From Sipunculus nudus (lineage: Eukaryota; Annelida; Sipuncula; Golfingiida; Sipunculidae), in the NCBI GenBank assembly GCA_026874595.1, contig CM049311.1, positions 7,911,676 to 7,975,675 on the forward strand: a stretch of DNA of 64,000 nt, read 5' to 3'. This document shows positions 1-11,270 of the stretch, piece after piece. The notes under the pieces are model-generated. The model was given only the letters and a program-made list of their open reading frames with translations, did no database searches and was not told where the DNA came from. Positions within the stretch are counted from its first letter, which is position 1. Each line of letters starts with the position of its first letter. The position numbers and the translations under genes are program-made.

Positions 1-528
1 CATCTCTCTGGGGAAAAATTTGGCTAAACCAATTTCTGGCCTTTTCTCTGAAGAAAAAATCTTTTATTATTTACCGGTTCCTTATTATTTGGACCAAAAT
101 ATTAATGCAGCATGGTATACCTTATACTAAGTTATAGATTAATGTAAAACAAGATAATGGTTCCAGATGCATTTAAGGGAAGGGTTGCAGGTAAAATTTG
201 TTGGTCAGAAACTGTAAACCTTACCTGTGTGTTAACATGTTTCCCTGTGTTAAACACAGAGTATCTTGTTAAGTGGATATCACCTGTTTTATGAGCTTCC
301 TATGACAGGTTGCTAATGGTGATTCACGCTGGATGTCAGACACTCTCAGTCAGCCATGTTAATTAGTAGGAGAGGGTGTGGCCCAGCTGACTGTACCTGC
401 TGAGTCTGTTACATATGGATGATGAGGTCCAGGGGTTGTTAATGAGCAATAATTATCAGTAATTTAATTGACATGAACTTCCATTGGTGGAGACTTACCA
501 ACATGTCAGTATTAAAGGTTCCAGAGTT

Positions 529-550
529 GGGGGGGGGGGGGGGGGGGGGG
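529..550 (+). repeat. Poly-G run (22 G)
   Basis: An uninterrupted run of 22 guanines. Such a run can form G-quadruplexes and is also where sequencing and assembly often miscount, so its length is approximate. A short open frame that reads through it as polyglycine is an artefact of the run. Confidence 0.9.
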
Positions 551-2609
551 TTGTGTTCTGGACCCATCCTTTTCAGCTGCTGTAACTTCTTTTTAAGGGT
601 TTCAAATCAATTATTGAAGCTATTGATCCTTCCTTTTTCCAGACCTGACTACATTAGTTACATTTTCTCCTAATTCTTCTTGGCTTGTGCCCCTTCCTGG
701 CATAATATTAAACACAAAGGCATGCATCAATTTAGCAGGATTTGTTTTGACTCTGAATTAAAGAAGGGTACTCAGATTTCAGTATAAATAGATGAGGTAG
801 TATATAAAAATACACACTGTAAAGTCTGTCATCATATGAATTGTATATATTTTAACAATTGCAGAGTAACAGGAAACCAGAAAATGTGTAAAAATAAAAT
901 GATTAGTTTATAATCTGTGAATGTCAGAGATCTCTAGTGAATTAATTTAGGAAAAATGTTATTTAAGTTGTTTTGGGATTGGTTATTGTGATAGGATGAT
1001 AATACAACTTATCAAAATACAGACTCTTTTTATGTCATATCTACTGACAGTTTAAGAATGTGAAGTTGATTTTGTGTGAAAAAGTTGATTAAGTATTGAG
1101 GAACGGTATAGCACTATCAGTGGCAGAATAAAATCAGATAATATCTGTGGTACATCATTGTAGAAAAGTTTCTTTACTCTTGTGGTTTCACGTACATATA
1201 ACAGGTGTTATAGGAGTTGCACAAATGCTAGTTGCTGAATGCTGAAAGATCAGGTTCTCCCCTTTCATGTCAGTATTTGATAAATGCCAATCGTGTAATT
1301 TCTCAAAAGCTCTGTTATTGATACATGCATAAAGTTGTATTTTCTGAAACAATGTAGGATGATATAGTTATTTGAGATACAACTACAGAAGTATATTATT
1401 TTGTGAGAATTAACATACTTTTACTATACAGAGACACTAATTGTATAAACAGCAAGAAAGTTATTATGTTTAACATAATTTTAAAATAGTAATCAGTATT
1501 AAATATTGATATGATAATTATAATAAATATTGTTGTAGCAAAAAACTGTCACATGTTTATTCCTTTTCAAACATAACATTCAGGCTGAGGACATAAGTCA
1601 TTAACGGCACCTGATCTGCGGGTGTGTCTCTGAGTGTATGCATTGTCCACTACATCCTGGAATTGTATACAGAAAATAAAAAGTAGAAATATACTCTCAG
1701 GCTTGTTGTATGCTGTTCAGTTAGCTGAAATGGCAGCTGACAGGGGCCATGATTGAACCAGCCCTAAATGCTAGGCCTGTCTCATACCTGTTACATAATA
1801 AACATGCTAGGTGGAGTTTGAGGCAGGGCACCAGGGGTCATTAAGTAGAAGCACCTGCAGGGGGCAAGTATTGGTTGATCTGTTTAATGCATCACCATAC
1901 ATCACAGGTACCTGAGGACAACTAGAGGGGTCACTCTGGGTCAGCAGGGTTTTTGTAGTTTTACATTACAGGTGAGTGTATATGATATGACATATATTAA
2001 AAGATCATTCTTGACTTTAGTGAGAATTGAACATACCTATCAAAGGTGTCTTATTTTATTTAACTCTGCTAGAAAAACATGTATCTGACATATTTGTTGT
2101 GACTTTGAAACTTTTATGTTAAAAACGAAACCGGGTGTAAGACAGGATTTTTGGCATTTACAATCAACTTTGCCATTGTGAACAGATAATTCGTCATTTC
2201 AAACAGGGTTAGTATGTGCTTCGGAAAACAACAACAAACCTTGTAGGACAAAGCAGACATTTCAGACCCGGCATTACTCGGCTGGTTTACAACTTCATTC
2301 AATTAGGTCAGGTAGATATGATGTCCCCATGGATCTTCATGTGTCATGAGTGCAAAACACTAGGTTATATTCTTGTTGCAAGTGCAACACACTCATGGGG
2401 GGCTCTTTAAAATGACCAACTGCTGGGAACTGTGGGAGGATGGGTGATTATATAGCTGTGTATGGTTAACTTGTATTGCTGTGTATGGTAAGCAAAGAAA
2501 TCTTAATACACTGGCGCATATTACCATGCATGAAGTTTTAGGTGATATAATTGGAGATGAGATTACTCTGTCATTTGTTGTATATGTTCTAGACTAAGGT
2601 CAGACTGTT

Positions 2610-2815
2610 TATATGCTTGTGGTAGGGGTGTTCAGAACAGTCAAGGTATAAATGCTCCACTGGTGACCCTGGTTCAGTCCCTGGCATGGCTATGAGAAAG
2701 GTAGCAGTGGTCAGCCCGAGGCCGGTGGTTTTTCCTGGCTTCTCTGGTTTCCTCTGCCTCCAGAAACAACAGAAAGCCACCTCCTGATCCATGAAGATTG
2801 CCTTGATTAGTTGGA
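2610..2815 (+). repeat. Possible tRNA-derived SINE
   Basis: A B-box-like sequence GGTTCAGTCC lies at 2671-2680. It is followed at about 2715-2765 by a G/T/C-rich block of the kind shared by many invertebrate SINEs, then an A/T-rich tail near 2815-2840. The A box is weak and the 5' end is uncertain. No second full copy is obvious in the window, so the call rests on motif order only. Confidence 0.4.
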
Positions 2816-3968
2816 AATATTTTTTATTAAAAATATTTTAAGTTTGAGTTTGATATCTTGCAAATGATGATGTCATGATAAAGCAGTAATGTTGGAGATC
2901 TGCATATGTGTGAAACAGCTTTTTGTTGTGCACTGAGTGTGAGCTGACACAGGCTTACACATAGAAAGGTTATATGTGTATGTACCTATGTGACAAGGTG
3001 TCATTAGCCAATAATGAGGGAATATATAGGTGTGACGCAATGTATTAGTTCTCAATATGGTCCATACTGTATTCGTTCTCAAATGGTCCATACTGAACAG
3101 GAAAAGCCATTTGGACAAGGAGGAAGGTACTTCAGTATGTAACACTTTAATTTGTAGTTGCAGTTACAGGTAGGGCCTGTGGGAAGGAGTTTATTGTGCT
3201 TAGTTTAATGTGGATTTCAAGCCAACTTTTCCTTTAATTATGAAGGATATGGCAAGGAAAAGAATTACAATATATCAATTCATAACTGTTCATCATAAAG
3301 TTATAGTTAGACAACCAGGTGGTTCAAGACAAGATTCACACTAAAAGTCTTAAATATCTATTGATATCAACTATATTTTCACTAAATTAAAATAATATAT
3401 GGTTTAACTGTTAAATGATCCAGGAATAAGTAAGTTTCACTAACAGGTCCAACTGAATACCTTCAGCATTATATTGTCCATCTGGTTATTCAGTATGAAT
3501 CAGTTCCACAATATATTCTCATGTTTATATTATATAATCAAACTGTATATTCACCATTATGTAGGCTGCTGTGTTTTCATTACCAAAAGATTTCATTCAG
3601 GCCATATCCTGACAAATTGGAAAATAAAGTTAATTCTTCAATTGCTGCTGGGTGTCAGTTAAATAAATCATCAGTGAAATCCAGAGACTACAGGACATTT
3701 TGAGATATACACTGGCAAACAGACTGACAGGAGTAAATATGTGACCTATTGATTGGTAACGATTCAAACATGCCAATTATCATAACCACAAGTACTGAAT
3801 TATAATTTTGACATACAGGTGCCTCCACCCACAATGTACCCTCAAATTACTTAGGTCCCCATGACCTAATTTAGGTTAGAATATATGCTTCATGCATGTG
3901 TATTTGTTCAAGTAGAAATAAAAGAAAAAAAATAATCACTTGATTGCTGCAGTCCTTTGTGGCATATG

Positions 3969-4003
3969 CAGCTGAGCTTCGTGGCTCATGGGTCACTTGT
4001 TTA
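3969..4003 (+). mobile_element. Solitary 3' end of a family-A/B hairpin element
   Basis: CAGCTGAGC followed by a diverged CATGGGTCACTTGTTT matches the 3' ends of the elements at 11216-11250, 14345-14379 and 14839-14872. No matching 5' end with the AGCTCAGCTGACT hairpin is seen upstream, so this is a truncated or very diverged copy. Confidence 0.5.
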
Positions 4004-4182
4004 CAACACCTTTCTGTCAACTCTGTATAACCTTCCAAAATGCATTCTAACCCAGAGGGTCACCAGCATGCTAATTGATAGAGGAAAGAACATGTGACTG
4101 CAGGGTACACTGGCATGTGATATGGATATTGCAGGTATAACATGGCCTCACTAAATGAATACAGTGTCATACACACACTTGT

Positions 4183-4345
4183 AACTGACCTGGCATGGTC
4201 TGGGGTATGGTATGTATGTATGTACTTGGCCGGCATGCAAGTTCACGGTTCAAAAACCAATCACTGATAAGTCATGACCCAACACAGGGGAGAGCATGAG
4301 GCTGTTGAAGGGTGTCTGGAGGACTGTATACAAACCTCCTCTTTA
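4183..4345 (+). repeat. Possible SINE fragment
   Basis: A B-box-like GTTCACGGTTCAAAAACC lies near 4230-4260, after a GGCATGC-rich stretch that could be a degenerate tRNA head. No flanking target duplication is evident. Weak call based on one promoter-like motif. Confidence 0.22.
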
Positions 4346-5417
4346 TTATCAGCTTATTACCACCATGTGATTGAGGTGGTTATTACAATTTTCTGATAAA
4401 CAGAGCACATAGCAGGTCTCAGGGTGGACCACGCCTCTTATGACTCACAGCTAAATAAAGGCTGTCAAGCTTGTGTGGTTAATATACCACACCTGTTATG
4501 TACAGGTAATAACCTCTTAATTGAGTTCATCTGTTGAACTTTTGTCAAGTGAATAACAGTTATAATTTAATAATCATTTGATTTTATACCAGACCTTTAC
4601 TTATAGAGCAGAGACTCTAAAATATCACCTGTTCCTGTTTCATATTATAATTAAATTCAAGTTGTATATTAAAAAGGGCAAACTTGTCCCATTTAAAAAA
4701 TTTATCCATTGATTTTTTTTCATCAGGATCATGTATATCACAGACTTAAAATTATGTTTAATTGATTTAATAGAATTAGATGAATACTGAATATATTGAT
4801 ATAAACTTTATTGCCTGTAAACTTCAGGTTGTCTTTTCTGTATTAAATAGGCCACACTTTCCAAGTGATAATGGACTAATACTTTCACATTGACATATAA
4901 GTATGTGTTATCAGTAAAAACCTCTTGGTTTTGATTTTTAATACATTAATCTGGAAAAGTTTACCTGCCAAGTGACATGCAGGTATGACATGCACTAAAT
5001 TACTTTTAACATTTCTAGCCAAGAAATGAAATATTTGATGATATGTGTCAGGATCAGCCAGATCTGTTTAAAATTAATTAAATAACAATGTTTATAAAGA
5101 TTAAATTAAAACATGAAGTATTGTTAATGTATATAATATCACGGTTAAAGTCACCCGTTCACCTGCCTTGTCTGTAGCATTGTGTTTTCTGACTTAGGCC
5201 CCAAAAAAGGTATGGTTCTCAGGCACTTTGTTTTCTGAAATCAGATTTTTTTATTTTACCTTTTTTTGTATGTTTTGATAAAAATACAAAAAGAAAAGCA
5301 TGATAATAACAAAATTTTTTTGCTGAACAGGTAAAATCATTACATAACAAAGGAAATCTGATCAAATTGGTATTTTATCTTCTTTAAAGAAGAAAATCAA
5401 AATAAAATTGTTAATGC

Positions 5418-5441
5418 GGGGGGGGGGGGGGGGGGGGGGGG
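5418..5441 (+). repeat. Poly-G run (24 G)
   Basis: Uninterrupted guanine run of about 24 bases, the longest homopolymer in the window. Possible quadruplex former and likely assembly-uncertain length. It lies in non-coding DNA 14 kb upstream of the first MYO6 coding exon. Confidence 0.9.
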
Positions 5442-6468
5442 TTAAAATTGAAGTGGGTGGTGCCTGAGAACCATACCTTTATTTTTTTGGCCTTACTCTG
5501 TGTACATATTAATGAATGCTAGCTGCCTGTTAAGAAAAGTTCTTATAATGCCCTGTGAAAAATGAGTGAGCTTATTTATATAAAAGCTATTAGTAAACAA
5601 TGTCCATGTGCCAGTGTTGACAAACAGAAAAATCATGTGACCTAAGGGGGCTGCTTGCATATGAGTAGAATGTTGAAGGCCACTGTTTGCAAAAATGCCC
5701 TTTGCAAACATGTCCACGTTTAATGTGTTTGGATCATTTTGTCCCCCCACATGCTATAAACACATGGATATAAACAAAATGAATAGCCTGTGTGCAGTGG
5801 GATCATTGTTTTCGGGCCTATTTTTTTTAAAAGGTTCTAGGCATTATCTTCAGTCAAAAATTGTCAAGTATATGAATAGGCACCTTCAAGGTGTGTAGTA
5901 GTACACATTTTACCTGGGGAAGCACAACAATGTTTGTTCACCAGTAATTATCATGGCACCCTGTGACCCATCAGTGTAATAACACCTTGCATGTCGACCA
6001 GGACCATGTTTCTATTGCAGGGTACTGTGACCTGCAGGAGAACGCTCATTACAAGGAGCATAATGAACCATGAATAATATATACAAACACAATGACATCC
6101 TGTAGACAGTATGAGTCAACTGTAGATGGACAGAAAAAGATGGAAACAGTTATTGTATGTACTCTCGCACATTACCCTTCCATTGAGAGGCTTTGTTTTA
6201 CACCAGCCGGCTGTGATGTACTGGCAAACTTTTTTGACAGATGATGCTATAATTGACTGATCCCAGTTAAAATATATTTATTTGTATTTATGCCAAATTA
6301 AATGGAAAAATAAGCCTCTCTCAACTTTGGACACATTTTCCATTTGTCACGATGGCTCAAGCCTACAAACATCAAAGCACCTTCATGGGGAATCAAAGGA
6401 ATAAATAGCCAACAGTGTTTTTAGCTCAGCTGACTGTAAGTCATCTGAGCTATAGCTATCACCCTTTT

Positions 6469-6512
6469 TCCGTCTGTCTGTCCGTCTGTCTGTCCGTCTA
6501 TCCGTCTGTCTG
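6469..6512 (+). repeat. (CCGT/CTGT)n microsatellite in family-A element
   Basis: Alternating CCGT and CTGT tetramers directly after the 5' hairpin of the family-A element. The same kind of tract sits at the same relative place in both family-B elements, so it is part of the element architecture rather than an independent microsatellite. Confidence 0.85.
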
Positions 6513-7177
6513 TTAACCTGGCACAAATCGTAAAGACTGGATCTAGAAACTTGTAACTTGACATTCTGAGAGGTCCATGAAAAAATCTCCTTGGAAACCA
6601 GAAATTAGATCTCTGTTACCCATATCCTTCGAGCTATGGAGCCCAAAAGTACCCCCAGAATAGTCAAAAATTTCATACAAAAACTTCAATATCTCATTAA
6701 CTACATCACTGATGGTCATGATTTTTGGCATACATATTAATCATGAGATGTTTCATCAGTTTCTGCAGACTGGTGGCGCCACCTGTATTTTTCGATTTTT
6801 TACGAATTTTTTTCTCTATTTTTGAGACCTTTAAAAATATGAACATCTGTTAACAAGGCACAAATAGTAAAGATTGGACCTAGAATCTTCATTCTTGACA
6901 CACAGGGAGTTCCATGAAAAGTCTCCATGGGAACCTGAAATTAGGTCTCTGTTACCCATATCCTTTAAGCTGAATGGCTCCAAAATACCCCCCAGAATAA
7001 TGAAACATTTGATACAAAAACTGAAGTATCTCAATAACTACAACACTGATAGTCATGATTTTTCGCATTCATATTGATCATGAGGTGTTCCATCAGTTTC
7101 TGCAGACTGGGTGCGCCATCTCTATTTTTAGCTCAGCTGACTATAAGTCATCTGAGCTATAGTCGTGGTCCATTGTC

Positions 7178-7200
7178 CGTCGTCCGTCCGTCCGTCCGTC

Positions 7201-7232
<32 letters not shown>

Positions 7233-7243
7233 CGTCCGTCCGT
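7178..7243 (+). repeat. (CCGT/CTGT)n microsatellite in family-B copy 1
   Basis: CCGT tetramers, then CTGT, then CCGT again, directly after the 5' hairpin. It reads as proline, serine, valine and cysteine in one frame, which produces a spurious open reading frame. Confidence 0.9.
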
Positions 7244-8204
7244 AGATGTGGCACGTTTTAAAACCGTAAGACCTAGGAATCCAAAATTCGGCATAATGTT
7301 AGATGTCCCCAAGATCTCCTACCAAGCCGAAAACTGGGTCTTTGCGACTTTGTTCCTTTTAGAAATTAAGGAAAAATCTCAATTTTTATTAAAAACCTAT
7401 TTTTACACTTCAGGACTGCCTAATATCAAAACCACACATCTGTTTTTCATCATATTTACCATAATTATTCCTCTATATAGTTCCTATGTACATGCCAGAA
7501 ATTATGTCTGTATTATGTATATTTAAAAAGTTATGGGCCCAAACATAATGCATTGTGTAAAAAATCAGGAAAGATATTTGATCACTTAACACAAAATATG
7601 TTAAAGCTATAAACTTTTTTTTCCAGTAATATAACTTTAATTAATCAAAATTAAATTTTATACCCAAAATTAGATCAAAATCTTTTAAATTTTTTAAAAT
7701 ATTAACAAAAATAAAAAATTGGTACCTTAAATTTTGCCCTACTTTGACTATGGCACGTTTTTTTCCTGTGAGTATTGTGGATTTAATTTTCTAAGCATGT
7801 TTTTTTTAGCATTTTGTCTGTAAACACCGAAAGTTTGAAACCAGTTGATCAAAAACTGTAGATTTTATTCAAGTTTTCAAGCACCATGTAACATATTGTT
7901 TACATCAAGCTAGTGTCATGCAGTTTGCAAGTGCTCAGCTCCCCAGCTTCAGCTCTCAGTTCCTAAAATTTGGCATGCAATTAGATGTCTCAAAAATCCC
8001 CTACCATGCCAAGAATTTGGTCACTAGGACTTAATACCTTCGAGATATTAATGAAAAACTTCATTTTTCTATTAAAAACCCATTGTTACACTTCAAGACT
8101 GCCTAATATCAAAACCACTGATCTGACTTTAATCATATATAATATACATATTTTTCTATACATTCTCTATGAACATGCCAGAAATGATGTCAGTATTGCG
8201 TAAT

Positions 8205-9668
8205 TGTATCCGCCAAAACGAAGTTTTGCGGATACTATGTTTTTGACCGGGTTCCGCCGCCGCCGCGTTCGTTTCCGGAGAACTCCTCTGAGACTACTGG
8301 ACAGATTTTTCTGAAACTTACACAAATTATCGGGTCACATGTGAACTGGTGCCTAACCAAGTGACCTTGACCTCTGACCTTTCGTCTCTGCCCAGCGTCC
8401 GTTTGTGCGTCTGTTTCCACACATAAACCCATATATCTCGGGAACCGTTTGACCGATCCGGAAAAAAATTTTACACAAATGTAGCCCTGGGAAAGCTTTA
8501 TAACATACACAACAAAAGGTGGCGCCACCTGCAACCATGTTTGCACAGTGTCCATCTGTTCATCTGCCTGGGGTTAAAATCACTCATATCTCTGCAGTGA
8601 TTTGACTAATTCACCTAAAATTCAGCATGCATATACATCCTAGATAGCTTTCTCGATTTTTTGACAGGTGGCGCCACCTACATTCACGTTAACGCTCCAC
8701 ACATAATCCCATATATCTCGGGAACCGTTTGACCGATCCGGAAAAAAATTTTACACAAATGTAGCCCTGGGTTAGCTTTATAACATAGACAACAGAAGGT
8801 GGTGCCACCTGCAACCATTTTTGCACAGTGTCCATCTGTTCATCTGCCTGGGGTTAAAATCACTCATATCTCTGCAGTGATTTGACTAATTCACCTAAAA
8901 TTCAGCATGCATATACATCCTAGATAGCTTTATCGATTTTGTGACAGGTGGCGCCACCTACATTCACGTTAACGCTCCACACATAATCCCATATATCTCG
9001 GGAACCGTTTGACCGATCCGGAAAAAAATTTTACACAAATGTAGCCCTGGGATAGCTTTATAACATACACAACAAAAGGTGGCGCCACCTGCAACCATGT
9101 TTGCACAGTGTCCATCTGTTCATCTGCCTGGGGTTAAAATCACTCATATCTCTGCTGTGGTTTGACTAATTCACCTAAAATTCGGCATGCATATACATCC
9201 TAGATAGCTTTCTCGATTTTGTGACAGGTTGCGCCACCTACATTCACGTTAACACTCCACACATAATCCCATATATCTCGGGAACCGTTTGACCGATCCG
9301 GAAAAAAATTTTACACAAATGTAGCCCTGGGATAGCTTTATAACATACACAACAAAAGGTGGCGCCACCTGCAACCATGTTTGCACAGTGTCCATCTGTT
9401 CATCTGCCTGGGGTTAAAATCACTCATATCTCTGCAGTGGTTTGACTTTTCCACATGAAAATTTGCATGTGTGTATATCTTGGATAGTTTCTCGTTCAAA
9501 TAACAGGTGGCGCCACCTACAATCATGTTTATGTGGCAGAGATCCATTCTAATATTTAACACATGTAACTCTATATCCCCTTGCCACTCAATCAATGCCT
9601 CACTTTACCCGTCCTTCTCTGATTTTGGCGGATACACGTAGTCGCTTGTCGACTACCCGTATTCTAGT
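8205..9668 (+). mobile_element. Helentron-like element with 280-bp tandem array, copy 1
   Basis: The start TTGTATCCGCCAAAAC pairs with GTTTTGCGGATAC to form a terminal hairpin. The end has TTTTGGCGGATACA, the inverted copy of the start, then a second hairpin (GTAGTCG and CGACTAC), then CCGTATTCTAGT. Between them are four tandem units of 280 bp (register points 8417, 8697, 8977 and 9257). Each unit carries two copies of a palindrome close to AGGTGGCGCCACCT. The element interrupts a family-B unit: the left flank (GTATTGCGTAATT) and right flank (TTTTAAGTTATGGGCCC) are continuous in uninterrupted family-B units at 7510-7545 and 11640-11675. The hairpins, subterminal inverted repeats and T/T insertion fit the Helentron/HINE or molluscan 'pearl' class. 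No coding capacity. Confidence 0.72.
8417..9440 (+). repeat. 280-bp tandem repeat array, about four units
   Basis: The anchor CCACACATAA recurs at 8417, 8697, 8977 and 9257, an exact 280-base step. Each unit splits into two diverged halves, one starting ATATCTCGGGAACCG and one ATATCTCTGCAGTGG. Each half has the AGGTGGCGCCACCT palindrome in the same place, so the unit looks like an ancient dimer of a ~140-bp monomer. Confidence 0.88.
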
Positions 9669-11270
9669 TGTTTTAAGTTATGGGCCCAAACATAATGCAC
9701 TTTGTAAAAAATCAAGAAAAATATTTACTCCCTTAACAAGAGGATTGCTGAAGCTAGAGATTTTTTGTCAGAGATGTAACATTATTTAATCAAGATTCAA
9801 TTGAATACCCAAAATTAGTTCTGAATTTTTTTGCAAATTTTATAAGTTATTAGTATAAATATAAAATTAGTACCTTAAATTTTGCCCAACTTTGACCATG
9901 GCATGTTTGTTTCATGTGAGCACTGTTGATATAATTTTCATATCATGCACACATAAAGGTTTCAACTTTTTAGTTTAAAAAGCTGAAAGAAATTGGCCAA
10001 AAATTGTAGCTTTTATTAATGTTTTTATGAGACCATGTCAGACCTTGGCTCTCTGTAGCACCTTTTGAGTCACCTGTATGTTAACCTTGTTGAACTTTCA
10101 GCAAATTATGCATGCTTGAGGCGAGTCATAAACTGGGGCTCCAGGCAGCTTATTATATAATGGCCAGCCACAGTTGATCCAGGTGTCCAACCCAACTCAT
10201 CTAGTAGTTTTAACCAACAACATAACAATAAACAATAAATTAATAAATTTTTATTGATTTTTTAATAACAAATTAAAGAAAAATAGAAAAGGAATTTGTT
10301 AGTTGATAATAACAGGAAATTAACTTGCAGTTACTGATGATATAAGAATCTTGTATCGATGGATAGAATGTCACGTATTCCAAATAACACCATGCAGTCA
10401 CCTATGGTATTTTTCAGTTCAATTTTAATGATAAAAAAGTAAATCATATTATTCATTACTAATCATTAGGGATCATATGAAGGAAATTAATGATAGACAA
10501 TGATGCAGTTGATAATATTATTATCTAGATTCCTACTGTGTCTAAAGTTAGTCCATTGATGTGAAATTAGTCCAAAGTGAATATATTACATTTTTTTTAA
10601 TATAAATAAAAGCCATAAAACCAGGTACTTATGATCATTATTTAAATGTGTGAATTTTGTAAATTCTGGATTCTCAACATCATTGTTTGGTGAAAACTGA
10701 ATAAATACCAGACATGGTGCGAATACTTTGCAATTGTATTTAAACACGAATATGAATATGTACTCCATTATAAAATTTCTTTCATAAGAATGAGAATTCA
10801 GGTTAAAATGAAAGTAAATGAATACCAGTGCAAATACTTTCAAAATGTATTCATGAATGCATTCATGAATATATTATTTAATATTATTTTAATAATCATT
10901 TCAGTCATATTTTATTTGAAAAAATCATAATATTCTCTTATATTTGGGACAATATTTGTAATTTTTTTAATAAATAGTTAAACTCTTATATTATATGTTC
11001 TGCTTATAAGTTATATGGCCAAGTCAAAATCTGTGTGACAATTGCACTCCATTTGTTAATAAAATAAATTAAATTAATCCTCTTTCCTGTCTCCAAAGTA
11101 CTATCAAAATCAAACATAAGCTAAACAACAACAAATCATAATACAGCTTATTTTTGTTACCATATAAAACCAGCATGTGCCTCATTTCTAAATCATACTT
11201 TTTTATCATATATAACAGCTGAGCGCCGTGACCCATAGGTCCCTTGTTTTTCAAATTTTTACGAATTTTT

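Larger units (their letters stand above)
1..6421. other. Intergenic AT-rich DNA, no gene seen
   Basis: No open reading frame here has recognisable protein character or plausible exon borders. The stretch is AT-rich and holds two long G runs, two possible SINEs and one solitary 3' end of the hairpin-ended family-A/B repeats, listed separately. An untranslated first exon of the downstream myosin gene could lie here, because the first coding exon starts at a spliced acceptor, but none can be placed from sequence alone. Confidence 0.6.
7130..11250 (+). mobile_element. Family-B hairpin-ended element, copy 1
   Basis: It starts with the same AGCTCAGCTGACT hairpin as family A and ends with CAGCTGAGCGCCGTGACCCA and CCCTTGTTTT. 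The core is unrelated to most of A: a (CCGT/CTGT)n tract at 7178-7243, then two diverged units of roughly 650-700 bp starting near 7250 and 7960. These share segments such as the one ending in CAAACATAATGC (7540 and 9692). The second unit is split at 8205-9668 by an element with 280-bp repeats. The element sits inside the third unit of the family-A element. There are no long open frames; the 150-codon frame over 7074-7526 simply runs through the repeat. Confidence 0.65.

Noticed and set aside
473-673. Small frame with a polyglycine run
   Set aside because: Created by the 22-G homopolymer; no other coding sign.
7074-7526. 150-codon open frame
   Set aside because: It runs through the (CCGT/CTGT)n tract and the family-B repeat core, has no domain, and its parts recur in other repeat units.
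8235-8555. Minus-strand open frames in the Helentron-like copies (also near 18000-18270, 27326-27653 and 28299-28493)
   Set aside because: They lie in the 280-bp repeats and recur with the same sequence in each copy; a repeat by-product rather than genes.
8417-9440. CRISPR-like regular repeats
   Set aside because: The 280-bp units are adjacent without unique spacers, and the genome is eukaryotic.
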